Under the pieces are notes generated by a model. That model saw nothing but the letters and a program-made list of their open reading frames with translations, did no database searches and was not told where the DNA came from. Positions 18,280-26,601 of a DNA stretch of 64,000 bases are shown here, one piece after another; the first letter of the stretch is position 1; each line of letters begins with the position of its first letter. The DNA comes from Bog-756 sp963778165 (GTDB lineage: Bacteria; Actinomycetota; Acidimicrobiia; Acidimicrobiales; RAAP-2), in NCBI GenBank assembly GCA_963778165.1, contig CAVZTE010000005.1, forward strand, positions 496,001-560,000, given 5' to 3'. The translations under genes were made by a program, and so were the position numbers.

Positions 18280-19134
18280 ATGTACCAACCCACTGGGGCT
18301 CAAATAATGGACGGGGCGGCCGTCGCCCGACGAGTCCTTGAATCCACGTCCGTGCGGGCCGCTGAGGTCACGAGAGTTCTCGGCCGTCGACCCTGCCTCG
18401 CCGCGGTCTTGGTCGGCGACGACCCGGCTTCGCAGACCTACGTACGAATGAAGCAGAAGCGAAGCGAATCCGTGGGAGTCGACTCCCGAATCATCCAGTT
18501 GGCCCATTCATCGGCGACATCACAACTAGTGGACACCATACGCGCCCTGTCCGACGACAAACGTGTCGACGGAATTCTCTTGCAGCATCCTGTGCCCGGC
18601 CACGTTGACGAGCGGGCTGCCTTTGAGGCCATTGCACCAGCCAAGGATGTGGACGGGGTAACAATGCACTCATTCGCAGCCATGGCATTCGGACTGCCAG
18701 GCTTCCGGTCTTGCACGCCGGCCGGGATCATGCGCCTGCTGGATGAATACTCCGTGGATCCATGCGGACTTCATACCGTCGTTATCGGCAGAAGCCCCAT
18801 TCTCGGGAAGCCGATCGGGATGCTTTTACTGGCAAGGAACGCCACGGTGACCTACTGCCACTCCTACTCGCGTGACCTGCCCGAGATCGTCGGTTCGGCC
18901 GACATTGTTGTCGCAGCCATCGGCAAGGCGAACTTCGTCCGGGGCGACTGGTTGAAGAAGGGCGCCGTGGTCATCGACGCCGGCTACAGCTCTGGCGACA
19001 CAGGCGACGTCTGTTTCGAGGAGGCCAGTCGTGTTGCTGCATTGATCACGCCGGTCCCTGGGGGCGTCGGACCGATGACCATTGCCATGTTGATCGAACA
19101 GACCACGCTGGCCGCCGAGCGTTCAGCCTCGTGA
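18280..19134 (+). CDS. folD: Methylenetetrahydrofolate dehydrogenase/cyclohydrolase
   Basis: Interconverts 5,10-methylene-, methenyl- and 10-formyl-tetrahydrofolate. 284 aa, full length; ATG 18280 has AAGGAG five bases upstream. Catalytic Tyr-x3-Lys in SQTYVRMKQK (about 48-57), DGILLQHPVP (usually Q(L/M)PLP), the Rossmann/NADP motif VVIGRSPILGKPIGMLLL and the C-terminal signature PVPGGVGPMTIAML are present. The sequence is somewhat divergent from the usual GILVQLPLP and GRSxIVGKP forms. It stands alone at the right end of the lower-GC segment, so it may be a second, acquired copy. Confidence 0.93.
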   Translation: MYQPTGAQIMDGAAVARRVLESTSVRAAEVTRVLGRRPCLAAVLVGDDPASQTYVRMKQKRSESVGVDSRIIQLAHSSATSQLVDTIRALSDDKRVDGILLQHPVPGHVDERAAFEAIAPAKDVDGVTMHSFAAMAFGLPGFRSCTPAGIMRLLDEYSVDPCGLHTVVIGRSPILGKPIGMLLLARNATVTYCHSYSRDLPEIVGSADIVVAAIGKANFVRGDWLKKGAVVIDAGYSSGDTGDVCFEEASRVAALITPVPGGVGPMTIAMLIEQTTLAAERSAS

Positions 19135-19260
19135 GCGGCGCGTCCTTCAACCGCCCGGATCCCACATCTTGTGGTTGAGGGGTCACCCCCGCTCCCCCGT
19201 CGGAGTCCTATGGAGGTGCTGTGCCTCCGACCGGATCGGGAGGGGTGACAGTCTGGTTCC

Positions 19261-19698
19261 ATGTCGCCCACCGTGGATGACCCCTTCGATCTATCGAGGT
19301 TCGTCGAAGCGCAGGACCGCGGTGACTGCTACCGACGGGCAGTGGAAGAGCTGAGGCGGGGCCAGAAGGCCACCCATTGGATGTGGTTCGTCTTTCCCCA
19401 GGTTGCCGGCCTCGGGCTCAGCGCCATGGCCCGCCAGTACGCCATCGCCTCGCTCGAGGAGGCCCGTGCCTACTTGGACCATCCGCGGCTCGGACCGCGG
19501 TTGAAGGAGTGTGCCGGCATCGTGGCAGACACGGAAGGGCGGACGGCGGAACAGATCTTCGGCGGTATCGATACCCAGAAACTCCGTTCCTCGATGACGT
19601 TGTTCCTACGGGCCGCGCCCGAAGAGGGACGGTTCCGACGGGTCTTGGACCGGTACTTCGAAGGAGTACCCGATGCGGCCACCGACCGGCTGCTATGA
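19261..19698 (+). CDS. DUF1810 family protein
   Basis: 145 aa. Diagnostic motifs of DUF1810 are present: DLSRFVEAQ (about 10-18), KATHWMWFVFPQ (about 36-47), YAIASLEEARAYLDHP and KLRSSMTLF. The family is small, soluble and widespread; its biochemical role is not established. It stands alone between folD and the convergent small membrane/YbjQ pair. Confidence 0.93.
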   Translation: MSPTVDDPFDLSRFVEAQDRGDCYRRAVEELRRGQKATHWMWFVFPQVAGLGLSAMARQYAIASLEEARAYLDHPRLGPRLKECAGIVADTEGRTAEQIFGGIDTQKLRSSMTLFLRAAPEEGRFRRVLDRYFEGVPDAATDRLL

Positions 19699-19774
19699 GC
19701 TGTGGGTCGGACCCGAACAGGTACGTGTCGAAGCAGGTGTCTGATGCCTGACGGCGCGGTGCCGGCCCGTCAGC

Positions 19775-19996
19775 TCACACAGCGGGCCGATCGGCCTCGC
19801 GCACGTACCGCCGCTCGCCCGATCCGTCGATCCACACCCGCATCACCCGGTTGGTGGAGGGATCGTTAAATACCTCATCGGTTCGCTGCCACCCAGGCCC
19901 GGGTCGGTTGGACTCACGGTGACGCCGCACAAAGAGGCTGGCCACGATGAAGCCGACCACCACGATCAAAATGATGAGACCGATCACCACATCCAC
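19775..19996 (-). CDS. Small single-helix membrane protein
   Basis: 73 aa from GTG 19996. One N-terminal transmembrane helix (about 3-23) is followed by a basic cytosolic tail containing WQRTDEVFNDPSTNRVMRVWIDGSGERRYVRE. Residues quoted are seen directly; the tail resembles small actinobacterial proteins of unknown function. It lies 7 bases downstream of the YbjQ-family gene on the same strand and is probably co-transcribed. Confidence 0.72.
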   Translation of the reverse strand: MDVVIGLIILIVVVGFIVASLFVRRHRESNRPGPGWQRTDEVFNDPSTNRVMRVWIDGSGERRYVREADRPAV

Positions 19997-20003
19997 TCCG
20001 GGG

Positions 20004-20375
20004 TCAAGTCCGCGACCCGAGGATGACCGCGGTGCCGTAGGCGACGATCTCGGTGAGCGACTGCCCGACCTCGGACGAGTCGAACCTCATGGAGACGATG
20101 CCGTTGGCCCCGACCAATTGGGCGTTTTCGATCATCCGGTCCATGGCATGTCTACGGCTGTCCTCGACCAATCGGGTGTACTGCTTGACTTCGCCACCGG
20201 CCAATGACTTGAACCCGGCAGTGATGCCCTTGGCCATGCCCATCGAGCGGACCACCACCCCGAAGACCATGCCCAGGCTTCGTTCGACCTTCCACTCGGG
20301 GAACTCGAGAGCGGTGGTGATGGGGAGTTGGGGCCCTCCGGGTTGCCCGTAGCGTGGTGGCGCTTCGTCTGCCAT
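20004..20375 (-). CDS. YbjQ/UPF0145 family protein
   Basis: 123 aa, YbjQ (UPF0145, putative heavy-metal-binding) family. Motifs: ERSLGMVFG (about 31-39), then SRRHAMDRMIENAQLVGANGIV (key part RMIENAQLVGANGIV) and the C-terminal EIVAYGTAV. It starts at ATG 20375 with a purine-rich GAGGAG upstream. The family forms pentamers in known structures; no function is firmly assigned. Confidence 0.92.
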   Translation of the reverse strand: MADEAPPRYGQPGGPQLPITTALEFPEWKVERSLGMVFGVVVRSMGMAKGITAGFKSLAGGEVKQYTRLVEDSRRHAMDRMIENAQLVGANGIVSMRFDSSEVGQSLTEIVAYGTAVILGSRT

Positions 20376-20537
20376 GGTTCTTCTTCTCCTCGCCCGGTCA
20401 GAGGTGATCGGAATTCTACAACCAAGCTACTGAACTATCCCCGGTCATGGGTGGACAGACGGTGTGACTCCTCCCACGGCGGGCCAGCGTGATCAGGCTG
20501 CGCTACGTTGCGGAATTCCTCCTATCAGGAGTTCGCT

Positions 20538-21557
20538 GTGCCAGTTCCCCAACGAGTCGAGCAGCTTCAGACCCCGGCCCTGATCATCGACTCCAACCTC
20601 TTGGACGGCAACATCGCCACCATGGCCGACCACCTCCCCGGGGCCCGGATGCGCCCGCACGTGAAGGCCCACAAGTGCACGGAACTGGCCCGGCGCCAGT
20701 ACCGGGCCGGGCACCACGGGTTCACCTGCGCCACCATCCGTGAGGTCGAGGGCATGGTGGCGGCCGGGCTCGGCGACGACCTCCTGCTGGCCAACGAGGT
20801 CCTCGACACCACTCGACTGGGACGCCTCGTCGAGGCGGGCGCCCGGGTGACCGTGGCCGTGGACTCGGCCGCCACCATCGAAGCCGCGGTGTCCGGTGGT
20901 GTCCCGAGCGTCCTCATCGACATCAACGTGGGACTCCCCCGGTGCGGGTGCAATCCTGAGGACGCCGGTTCGTTGGCCGATCAGGCCCGGCGTTCCGGCT
21001 TGGAGGTTCGTGGGGTGATGGGCTACGAGGGGCACGCCGTCGGTATCGAAGACCGGGAGGCGAGAACCGACCGGGTCACCGAGAGCATGCGGATCCTGGC
21101 CGCAGCCCACGCCGTCGTCGGTGGACCCATCTGCTCGGGTGGCGGCACGGGAAGCTGGGACCTCAACACCGCGGCCAACGAAATCCAGGCGGGCTCCTAT
21201 GCCCTGATGGACACGGCCTATGCCAAGCTCGGGTTGCCCTTCGCCAACGCCGTGACCGTCCTGGCCACGGTGATCTCCGTCAATGGTCAAGGCTGGGCCG
21301 TCGCCGACTGCGGCCTCAAGGCCCTCGGCATGGACCATGGCGACCCGTCCATGGTCGACGGGTACCAGGTCTGGTACTGCTCCGACGAGCACATCGTCTT
21401 CTCGCCGCCGGAGGGTGGCTCCCTGCCCGCCGTCGGCGATCGGGTAAGCGTCCTACCCGCCCATGTCGACCCCACGGTGGCCTATCACGAGGCCGCCTGG
21501 GTCACCGATGGTCCAGCCATCCTGGACCGCTGGACCATCGATCTGCGCGGCTGGTAG
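20538..21557 (+). CDS. D-threonine aldolase-like PLP enzyme (fold III)
   Basis: About 339 aa. GTG 20538 is chosen over ATG 20508 because AGGAG (20527-20531) sits six bases upstream. The alanine-racemase-type N-terminal barrel carries the PLP lysine in RPHVKAHK (about 40-47), and the C-terminal D-serine dehydratase-like domain follows. It belongs to the metal-dependent D-threonine aldolase / D-serine dehydratase family. The usual C-terminal metal motif HxC appears here as PAHVDPTVAYHE, with Asp where Cys is common. That makes the exact substrate and metal uncertain. Confidence 0.87.
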   Translation: MPVPQRVEQLQTPALIIDSNLLDGNIATMADHLPGARMRPHVKAHKCTELARRQYRAGHHGFTCATIREVEGMVAAGLGDDLLLANEVLDTTRLGRLVEAGARVTVAVDSAATIEAAVSGGVPSVLIDINVGLPRCGCNPEDAGSLADQARRSGLEVRGVMGYEGHAVGIEDREARTDRVTESMRILAAAHAVVGGPICSGGGTGSWDLNTAANEIQAGSYALMDTAYAKLGLPFANAVTVLATVISVNGQGWAVADCGLKALGMDHGDPSMVDGYQVWYCSDEHIVFSPPEGGSLPAVGDRVSVLPAHVDPTVAYHEAAWVTDGPAILDRWTIDLRGW

Positions 21558-21800
21558 CCGCCGGCCACAGGGTCCGGCTCCGGGCCCGAGGACGCCTGGG
21601 ACGACTCTCTCCGGGACGAAACAGCCCAGGACGGTTTCCCCGTGGTGATGGCGGGGAAGGGTTCGATGGTGCGGCCGTCCACCAAGCGGCTTCGGGGTCC
21701 GATAGAAGGCTCAACGGCGGTGCGCACAGGGGCCGGAGGTTCGCATGCCAACTACACCATCACCAGGCCGGGCCGCACAAGAGCGGGTTCAGCATTTCCC

Positions 21801-22364
21801 ATGGCCCCCTGGCCCGAGGGTCCGTTCGTGATCGCCTCCAAGAGGTTCCCGATGAGTGTCGACAGCGTGGCCCGGGCCCGCCATTTCGTGCGTCAGGTGC
21901 TGGGCCGGTGCTCCGCGGTCACGGTGGACACCGCCGAGCTTCTCACCAGTGAGCTGGCCACCAACGCTGTGGTCCATGGGCACACGTCGTTCGACGTGTC
22001 CATCTCCCATGGTGAGGGACTGTTGCGGATCGCGGTGAGCGACGGCAACGACCACCATCCGGCGGTGAGGGCACCGGACTACGCCGACCTTCGCGGACGG
22101 GGCATGCAACTGGTGGAGCATCTCGCCGACAGCTGGGGTTCGACCGGCCACTACCCGGGAAAGACGGTGTGGTTCGACATCGTGGACCGCAGCATCGACC
22201 GGGAGGGGGGAATGGTTCAGCCGTCGCCCTCACGGTCGGCAGCGGCCAGGTCAACGCGGCGTAATCCCCCAGGAGCCGGTCCACCGTCCACCTGGCCGCA
22301 AGGTCACCAGATCGTTCCCGGATCGGAAGGCATCGGGAGGGCAGCTCATCGGCTCCACCGCTAG
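21801..22364 (+). CDS. RsbW-like ATP-binding anti-sigma factor kinase
   Basis: HATPase_c_2 family serine-kinase/anti-sigma protein. Domain evidence: SVARARHFVRQVL (about 24-36), N-box LLTSELATNAVVHGH, IAVSDGN and the glycine loop DLRGRGMQLVEHLADSWG. ATG 21801 is a conservative start; the frame is open further upstream, and a well-placed GGAGG-TTCGC-ATG at 21745 lies in a different frame. The last ~50 residues overlap the convergent epimerase gene and look unstructured, so the true end may be near 22215, where a six-G run occurs. No sigma factor or antagonist gene is adjacent. Confidence 0.75.
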   Translation: MAPWPEGPFVIASKRFPMSVDSVARARHFVRQVLGRCSAVTVDTAELLTSELATNAVVHGHTSFDVSISHGEGLLRIAVSDGNDHHPAVRAPDYADLRGRGMQLVEHLADSWGSTGHYPGKTVWFDIVDRSIDREGGMVQPSPSRSAAARSTRRNPPGAGPPSTWPQGHQIVPGSEGIGRAAHRLHR

Positions 22365-23204
22365 TGACCGGCGGCGCTGATCAGCGCCCAGGGTGTCGCC
22401 GGTGTACACCATCAGGTAGCCGAACCGCTCGTCGGTCCACAGCGTGGCCCCTCCGGCGCCGTCGGGATGGTCGAGTTCCACCCGGGCCCGGCCGTCCGGC
22501 CCTCGCAGCAGATTCGTAAAGGCGGTGTCCAGTTTGGTCACGCCGATCAGGCGACCCTGGGTGAAGTCGAACTCGGTCCCCTCGCAGGGACCGCTGCCGG
22601 TGGGCAGGCCCCGGTCGTCGCTGAACAGCCTCTGCCGGGACGGCACCGTCAACCGGACCTGGTCGACGGTAGGCGTGCCCACGGTGAGGTAGGGGTGGAA
22701 CCCGATACCGAAGGGCAGGTCGGTCGGTCCCAGGTTGTCGGCGTCGACGACCACCGTGAGGCCGTCGCGACCCAGGCGGTACTCGACGGTGAGGCCCAGG
22801 GCGAAGGGATAGGCCGGAGACGGCCGGAGCTCCAAGGCCAAGCTCACCCGGTTCTGCGCCCTCCCCACCATGCGCCAGGGCATCCAACGGACCAGGCCGT
22901 GGATGGCGTTGTTGGCCGGGAGCTCGTTCAGCGGTGCTTGGGCCTCGGTGCCTTCGAAGGTGTAGCGACCGTCGCCGAGCCGGTTGGGCCATGGAGCCAG
23001 GACTTGGCCCCGCCCCCCTTGACTCCATTCCTCGGGACCGAATCCGTCGAGCACGGCCCGGTCCTCGACCGTGAACGACCGCAGGGTGGCCCCGGTCTCG
23101 GTGATGACCGCCCGCTGGTGACCGTGGCCGATGACCCACTGGTCACCGGTGGATGCGGTGGTCTCGGCCGGACGCTGGTCTTCGGCGGGTGGTCGAGTGG
23201 TCAT
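22251..23204 (-). CDS. Aldose 1-epimerase family protein
   Basis: 317 aa from ATG 23204. Galactose-mutarotase-like beta-sandwich. Seen motifs: GATLRSFTV (about 35-43), VLAPWPNRLGDGRYTFEG (substrate Arg region), NAIHGLVRW (catalytic His), IGFHPYLTVG (second His), and the C-terminal AVEPMSCPPDAFRSGNDLVTL. These match actinobacterial aldose 1-epimerases, which interconvert hexose anomers; the exact sugar is not determined. It is divergent from surE across a 168-base spacer. Confidence 0.93.
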   Translation of the reverse strand: MTTRPPAEDQRPAETTASTGDQWVIGHGHQRAVITETGATLRSFTVEDRAVLDGFGPEEWSQGGRGQVLAPWPNRLGDGRYTFEGTEAQAPLNELPANNAIHGLVRWMPWRMVGRAQNRVSLALELRPSPAYPFALGLTVEYRLGRDGLTVVVDADNLGPTDLPFGIGFHPYLTVGTPTVDQVRLTVPSRQRLFSDDRGLPTGSGPCEGTEFDFTQGRLIGVTKLDTAFTNLLRGPDGRARVELDHPDGAGGATLWTDERFGYLMVYTGDTLGADQRRRSLAVEPMSCPPDAFRSGNDLVTLRPGGRWTGSWGITPR

Positions 23205-23372
23205 GATCGTGGGATATGGTTCGTCAGTCCAGCCGGCCCCCCGGGGCAGCTGACGTCGCCCGGTATGGTAGGCGATCGGACCGCATGGGCCAGACGGGCT
23301 GGTTATCCGGCCCCGAGTCACCGGTATCCGACCCCGCCCACCCCTGATCCGACCTGACGGGAAACGTCCTTC

Positions 23373-24251
23373 ATGCGCATCCTCATCACCAACGACGACG
23401 GCGTGTTCGCTCCCGGCATCGCCGCCCTGGCCCGGGGTCTCCATGCCGAGCTAGGAGCACACCACGAGCTGGTGGTGGTGGCGCCGTTGGTCGACCACAG
23501 CGGGGCCGGAGCGGCGGTGGGGCCGGTCTATGAACGTGAGTCGATACCGTACGAAGCGGTGGAGATCCCCGGCCTGTCCGACGTTCCCACCTACGGGATA
23601 GAAGGACCGCCCGCCCTGGCCGTGATCCTGGCCTGCATCGAGGGCTTCGGTCCCCGTCCCGACCTGGTGGTCTCCGGCATCAATCACGGCATCAACGCCG
23701 GGCGCTCAGCCCTCCATTCGGGCACGGTCGGCGCCACCCTGACCGGGGCCCAGTTCGGCGTACGGGGCCTGGCCGTCAGCATTTCCTGGGGCAAGGACCC
23801 GGTGCCTTGGGAGACCCCGGTGTCCCTGGCGGCGGGAATCGTCCCGATCCTGGCGGCCATGGCCCCGGCCACCATCCTCAATCTCAACGTGCCGGCGGTG
23901 GAACTGGCCGACCTCCGGGGGCTGCGCCACGGGACCCTGGGCTCGGTGGGCCTCATCCGGTCGGTCCGTCCCGAGAACACCTCGACTCCGGTTCCGGGGA
24001 CGCCCGTCGATCCGACCTCAGGGGTCATCACCTTGGCCTTGAGGGGCATGGGCGTGGCCTCGGACCGGCTGGCCGAGCAAGCAGAGTTGGACCCGGGCTC
24101 CGACGCCGCCCTGATCGGTGAGGGCTGGGCCACGCTGACCCCACTCGCAGGGGTACGGGAAGACCGGTCCGCATCGGCGCAAGAGGCCCTCCATGCCGCC
24201 CTGGCCTCCTATTCCCGGCTCGAGGCGGACCTCAACGGCCGAAGCGGATGA
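23373..24251 (+). CDS. surE: 5'/3'-nucleotidase SurE
   Basis: 292 aa. Metal-dependent nucleoside monophosphate phosphatase. The N-terminal motif ILITNDDGVFAPGI (NDDG metal site, about 7-10), SGINHGINAGRSALHSGTVGATLTG (key parts SGINHG and SGTVGA) and ILNLNVP are diagnostic. The usual VAP(D/L) loop is VVAPLVDHSGAGAAV. The C-terminal part is longer and more variable than in E. coli SurE. Confidence 0.94.
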   Translation: MRILITNDDGVFAPGIAALARGLHAELGAHHELVVVAPLVDHSGAGAAVGPVYERESIPYEAVEIPGLSDVPTYGIEGPPALAVILACIEGFGPRPDLVVSGINHGINAGRSALHSGTVGATLTGAQFGVRGLAVSISWGKDPVPWETPVSLAAGIVPILAAMAPATILNLNVPAVELADLRGLRHGTLGSVGLIRSVRPENTSTPVPGTPVDPTSGVITLALRGMGVASDRLAEQAELDPGSDAALIGEGWATLTPLAGVREDRSASAQEALHAALASYSRLEADLNGRSG

Positions 24252-24556
24252 CCCTTGGAACACCACATGTGGTGGTGATACAATCACTCTCAGTGTTTAC
24301 AGAGTGTTGCCAGCATACGACGACCCCCGGAGCGGCCTTCGACGCCGCCCGCTGTCATCCCTGCCGGTTCGGAGCTGCCTGACGCCGACCTGATCAGGGC
24401 CTCCCCGCCTGCACCTCGTACGGACCCACCTTGGTCCCGATCCGGCCAACCGTTCCGGTACTGACTCGCGAGACGAATGCGCCCCGGCGGGCACCCGCGT
24501 TCCGAAGCCCATCTCGAAGCCCTCCGGGCTACCGCGACCTCGAGGAGTCTCGCCAC
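24252..24556 (+). promoter_or_regulatory. Promoter, dyad operator and long leader of the Rpf-like gene
   Basis: 305 bases without a gene. A sigma-70-like promoter is visible: -35 TTGGAA (24255-24260), 18-base spacer, -10 TACAAT (24279-24284). The spacer holds a perfect 14-bp palindrome, CACCACATGTGGTG (24261-24274), in the position of a repressor site. Just downstream CACTCT...AGAGTG form a second dyad around 24285-24306. Transcription from this promoter would give a GC-rich leader of about 265 bases. I looked for the c-di-AMP (ydaO) riboswitch common before rpf genes and did not find its conserved boxes. Confidence 0.55.
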
Positions 24557-25234
24557 GTGCGCCAGTCCCGCTTGTCCCTCCGTGCTGCCGGCCTGCTCAT
24601 CGGCCTGGCCTCGGTCGCCCTGATCGCCTTCCAACCATCGGAACCCGCCGGAGCAGCCGGTCTCCCGACCGGCCGTCAGACCGGTTCAGCCGGGGCCACC
24701 GCCGCTCAGGTGGGTTCCCGGCTGGTGATCGACAACCTGTCGGAGTCCGCGGCCGGTCACCCTGGGTCCAGTCACCCCTCCGCCGGAGGAGCCCTCACCA
24801 TCGCCCTGGCTTCGCTACACCTCCCGGCACCGGCCCATCCGGCCGCCCCGCTGCGCTCCGCCCATCCCGCCACCCCGGTCCTGCCGGTTCCGGTCGCCGG
24901 GCCTGCCACCACCGTGCCCACGGCAACTCCTGCTCCGGTGCCGGCGCCCGCACCCACGACTCCGGCCCCGACCGCCCCGGCCGGCCCCCTGGCCCCGAGC
25001 GCCGCCATCTGGGCCGAGCTCCGCGAGTGCGAGTCGGGCGACAACTACGCCATTGACACCGGGAACGGGTACTACGGGGCCTACCAGTTCTCGGCGTCCA
25101 CCTGGGCGGCCCTGGGCTATCCCGGTCTCCCCAACCAGGCTCCTCCGGCCGTCCAGGATCAGGCTGCCCAGCGGCTGGAGGCCATGAGCGGCTGGGGGCA
25201 GTGGCCCGGATGCTCGGCCAAGCTCGGCCTGTAA
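24557..25234 (+). CDS. Secreted Rpf-like transglycosylase
   Basis: 225 aa from GTG 24557 (GAGGAG nine bases upstream). A signal peptide (about 9-30) is followed by a long Ala/Pro/Thr linker (about 80-155) and a C-terminal transglycosylase-like domain (about 158-225): WAELRECESGDNYAIDTGNG with the catalytic Glu in ECESG, YYGAYQFSASTWAALG, and QDQAAQRLEAMSGWGQWPGC. This is the resuscitation-promoting-factor domain, a muralytic enzyme acting on peptidoglycan in the cell wall. The Pro/Ala linker would span the wall. Expression is probably controlled by the dyad-containing promoter upstream. Confidence 0.92.
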   Translation: MRQSRLSLRAAGLLIGLASVALIAFQPSEPAGAAGLPTGRQTGSAGATAAQVGSRLVIDNLSESAAGHPGSSHPSAGGALTIALASLHLPAPAHPAAPLRSAHPATPVLPVPVAGPATTVPTATPAPVPAPAPTTPAPTAPAGPLAPSAAIWAELRECESGDNYAIDTGNGYYGAYQFSASTWAALGYPGLPNQAPPAVQDQAAQRLEAMSGWGQWPGCSAKLGL

Positions 25235-25274
25235 GCGGCAGGGCGACCTGCGTGAGAACGGGTCGACGCGCCCC

Positions 25275-26510
25275 TCAGGAGAACTGCCGGTCCAGCCAGT
25301 CGAACGTCACCTGGGCTGAGAGCCGGATGTTGTCGGCCTGGCAGTGGGTCGATGCCCCGTCCTCGACGGTGAATCTGACCGGAGTCACCGGGCCGCCGAC
25401 CCCGGCGACGAAGGCGTCGAACTGGGCCGAGGGCTCGGCGCCCTCCCGGTCTCCCATCAGGGCCAGCGCCGGGCAGTGCACCGAGGACACCATGCCGTCG
25501 AGCCGGTAGGCCTCCATGGCCCGGCGCCAGGCGTGGAACGAGGGCACGCCGAAGCGGTGGCAGATAGCCGCTATCCCCCACTGCATCTGGCGGGGCATCA
25601 GGTCCTCAGGAACGCCGGCCACGTCTTCGGGCCGGATGTCCCGGGACATCCGGTACACCTCGGGTCCGACCCACGCCTCCATGTACCTGCTCATGTCCAC
25701 GATCGGGGGGTTGACCACCAGAGCGCCGACCCTGGCATCGGTGGCCGCGCCCCGAGCCGCGAAGTACGAGCCGAAACTCTGACCGGCCAGCGCCAGACGC
25801 TCGGTGTCGACGTCCGGCCGCTCGACCAGATGGTCGATGACCGCCCCGATGGGCACCTCGTAGTCAGGCCGGAATGTCATGTCCGGATGGTTCCGCATGC
25901 ATCCCGGTTGGCCCGGCCCGTCGAAGACGAAGACCGTCCAGCCCCGTTCAGCCCCCGGCGCGCCCAGATGGAAGTAGAGCTCCTCGGCGCTGGAGTCGAA
26001 GCCACCCACTCCGACCAGGGTCGGCCCGGGGCCTCCCTGGCGGGATCCGGGGGCCGGGCGGACCAGGTAGCCCGGCAACGACCCGTCCTCGTAGGGGATC
26101 TCGACCACCTCCACCGGCGGTTGGTGCAGGGTTGCCGCCGACACGAAGCAGTCCCGACTGCGCTCCCCCATCCGGTGGGAGCTGTTGGTGACCCCGTCGG
26201 CGTAGTACTCGGCGGTCCGGTAGTACGTCGAGGCCCGCAGCAGATGGTCGCGGGCGCTGACCGACCTGCCGTCCTGGAGGCACGCCCGTCCCCGCTGCTC
26301 CACCCTCTGGGCCAAGCGCTCAAAGACCAGAGCCCAGCTCCGGGGGCTCCCGTCGGCGATCTCGGCTACCGCCGACAGGCACTCCCCTACGGTCGACCCT
26401 CCGTAGTCGGCCACCCCCAGGGCCCGGATGAGTTGGTAGTTGAACTCATCGTCGCGGAAGCCCTCGAGCCGGACGGCGCTGCGGACCACGTCGGAGTCTT
26501 CGAAGGACAC
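25275..26510 (-). CDS. Alpha/beta hydrolase (dihydroxypseudooxynicotine-hydrolase-like)
   Basis: 411 aa with an N-terminal helical region (about 1-130) and an alpha/beta hydrolase core. The nucleophile elbow is AGQSFGSYFA (Ser about 243), the oxyanion region is GVGGFDSSAEELYF, and the likely catalytic His is in DGASTHCQADN near the C-terminus. The helical N-terminal cap plus this core resembles the 2,6-dihydroxypseudooxynicotine hydrolase / FrsA-like group, which often cleaves C-C or ester bonds. The substrate is not inferable. It is divergent from the nitrilase gene. Confidence 0.85.
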   Translation of the reverse strand: MSFEDSDVVRSAVRLEGFRDDEFNYQLIRALGVADYGGSTVGECLSAVAEIADGSPRSWALVFERLAQRVEQRGRACLQDGRSVSARDHLLRASTYYRTAEYYADGVTNSSHRMGERSRDCFVSAATLHQPPVEVVEIPYEDGSLPGYLVRPAPGSRQGGPGPTLVGVGGFDSSAEELYFHLGAPGAERGWTVFVFDGPGQPGCMRNHPDMTFRPDYEVPIGAVIDHLVERPDVDTERLALAGQSFGSYFAARGAATDARVGALVVNPPIVDMSRYMEAWVGPEVYRMSRDIRPEDVAGVPEDLMPRQMQWGIAAICHRFGVPSFHAWRRAMEAYRLDGMVSSVHCPALALMGDREGAEPSAQFDAFVAGVGGPVTPVRFTVEDGASTHCQADNIRLSAQVTFDWLDRQFS

Positions 26511-26601
26511 GACACTCGTTTCTGCTCGGTCACCGCCACCGGGTGGTGGAGCGACAGGTACTTAGCGGTCATTGTGCCCGAGGACCGGCCTACCCTGTGC
26601 C

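Noticed and set aside
13609..18300. Mobile element or integrase at tRNA-Lys
   Set aside because: No integrase, transposase, insertion-sequence ends or duplicated tRNA 3' end was found; only composition and position hint at acquisition.
21745..21831. A 28-codon frame with excellent GGAGG spacing before the anti-sigma kinase
   Set aside because: It ends quickly, has no recognisable sequence and does not align with the kinase frame by a single insertion, so it is not called separately.
24285..24556. c-di-AMP (ydaO) riboswitch in the leader of the Rpf-like gene
   Set aside because: The conserved GGGGAACC, GGGGTGAA and closing CCGUCAGCUAACC-type boxes are not present in order, so only an unclassified leader is reported.
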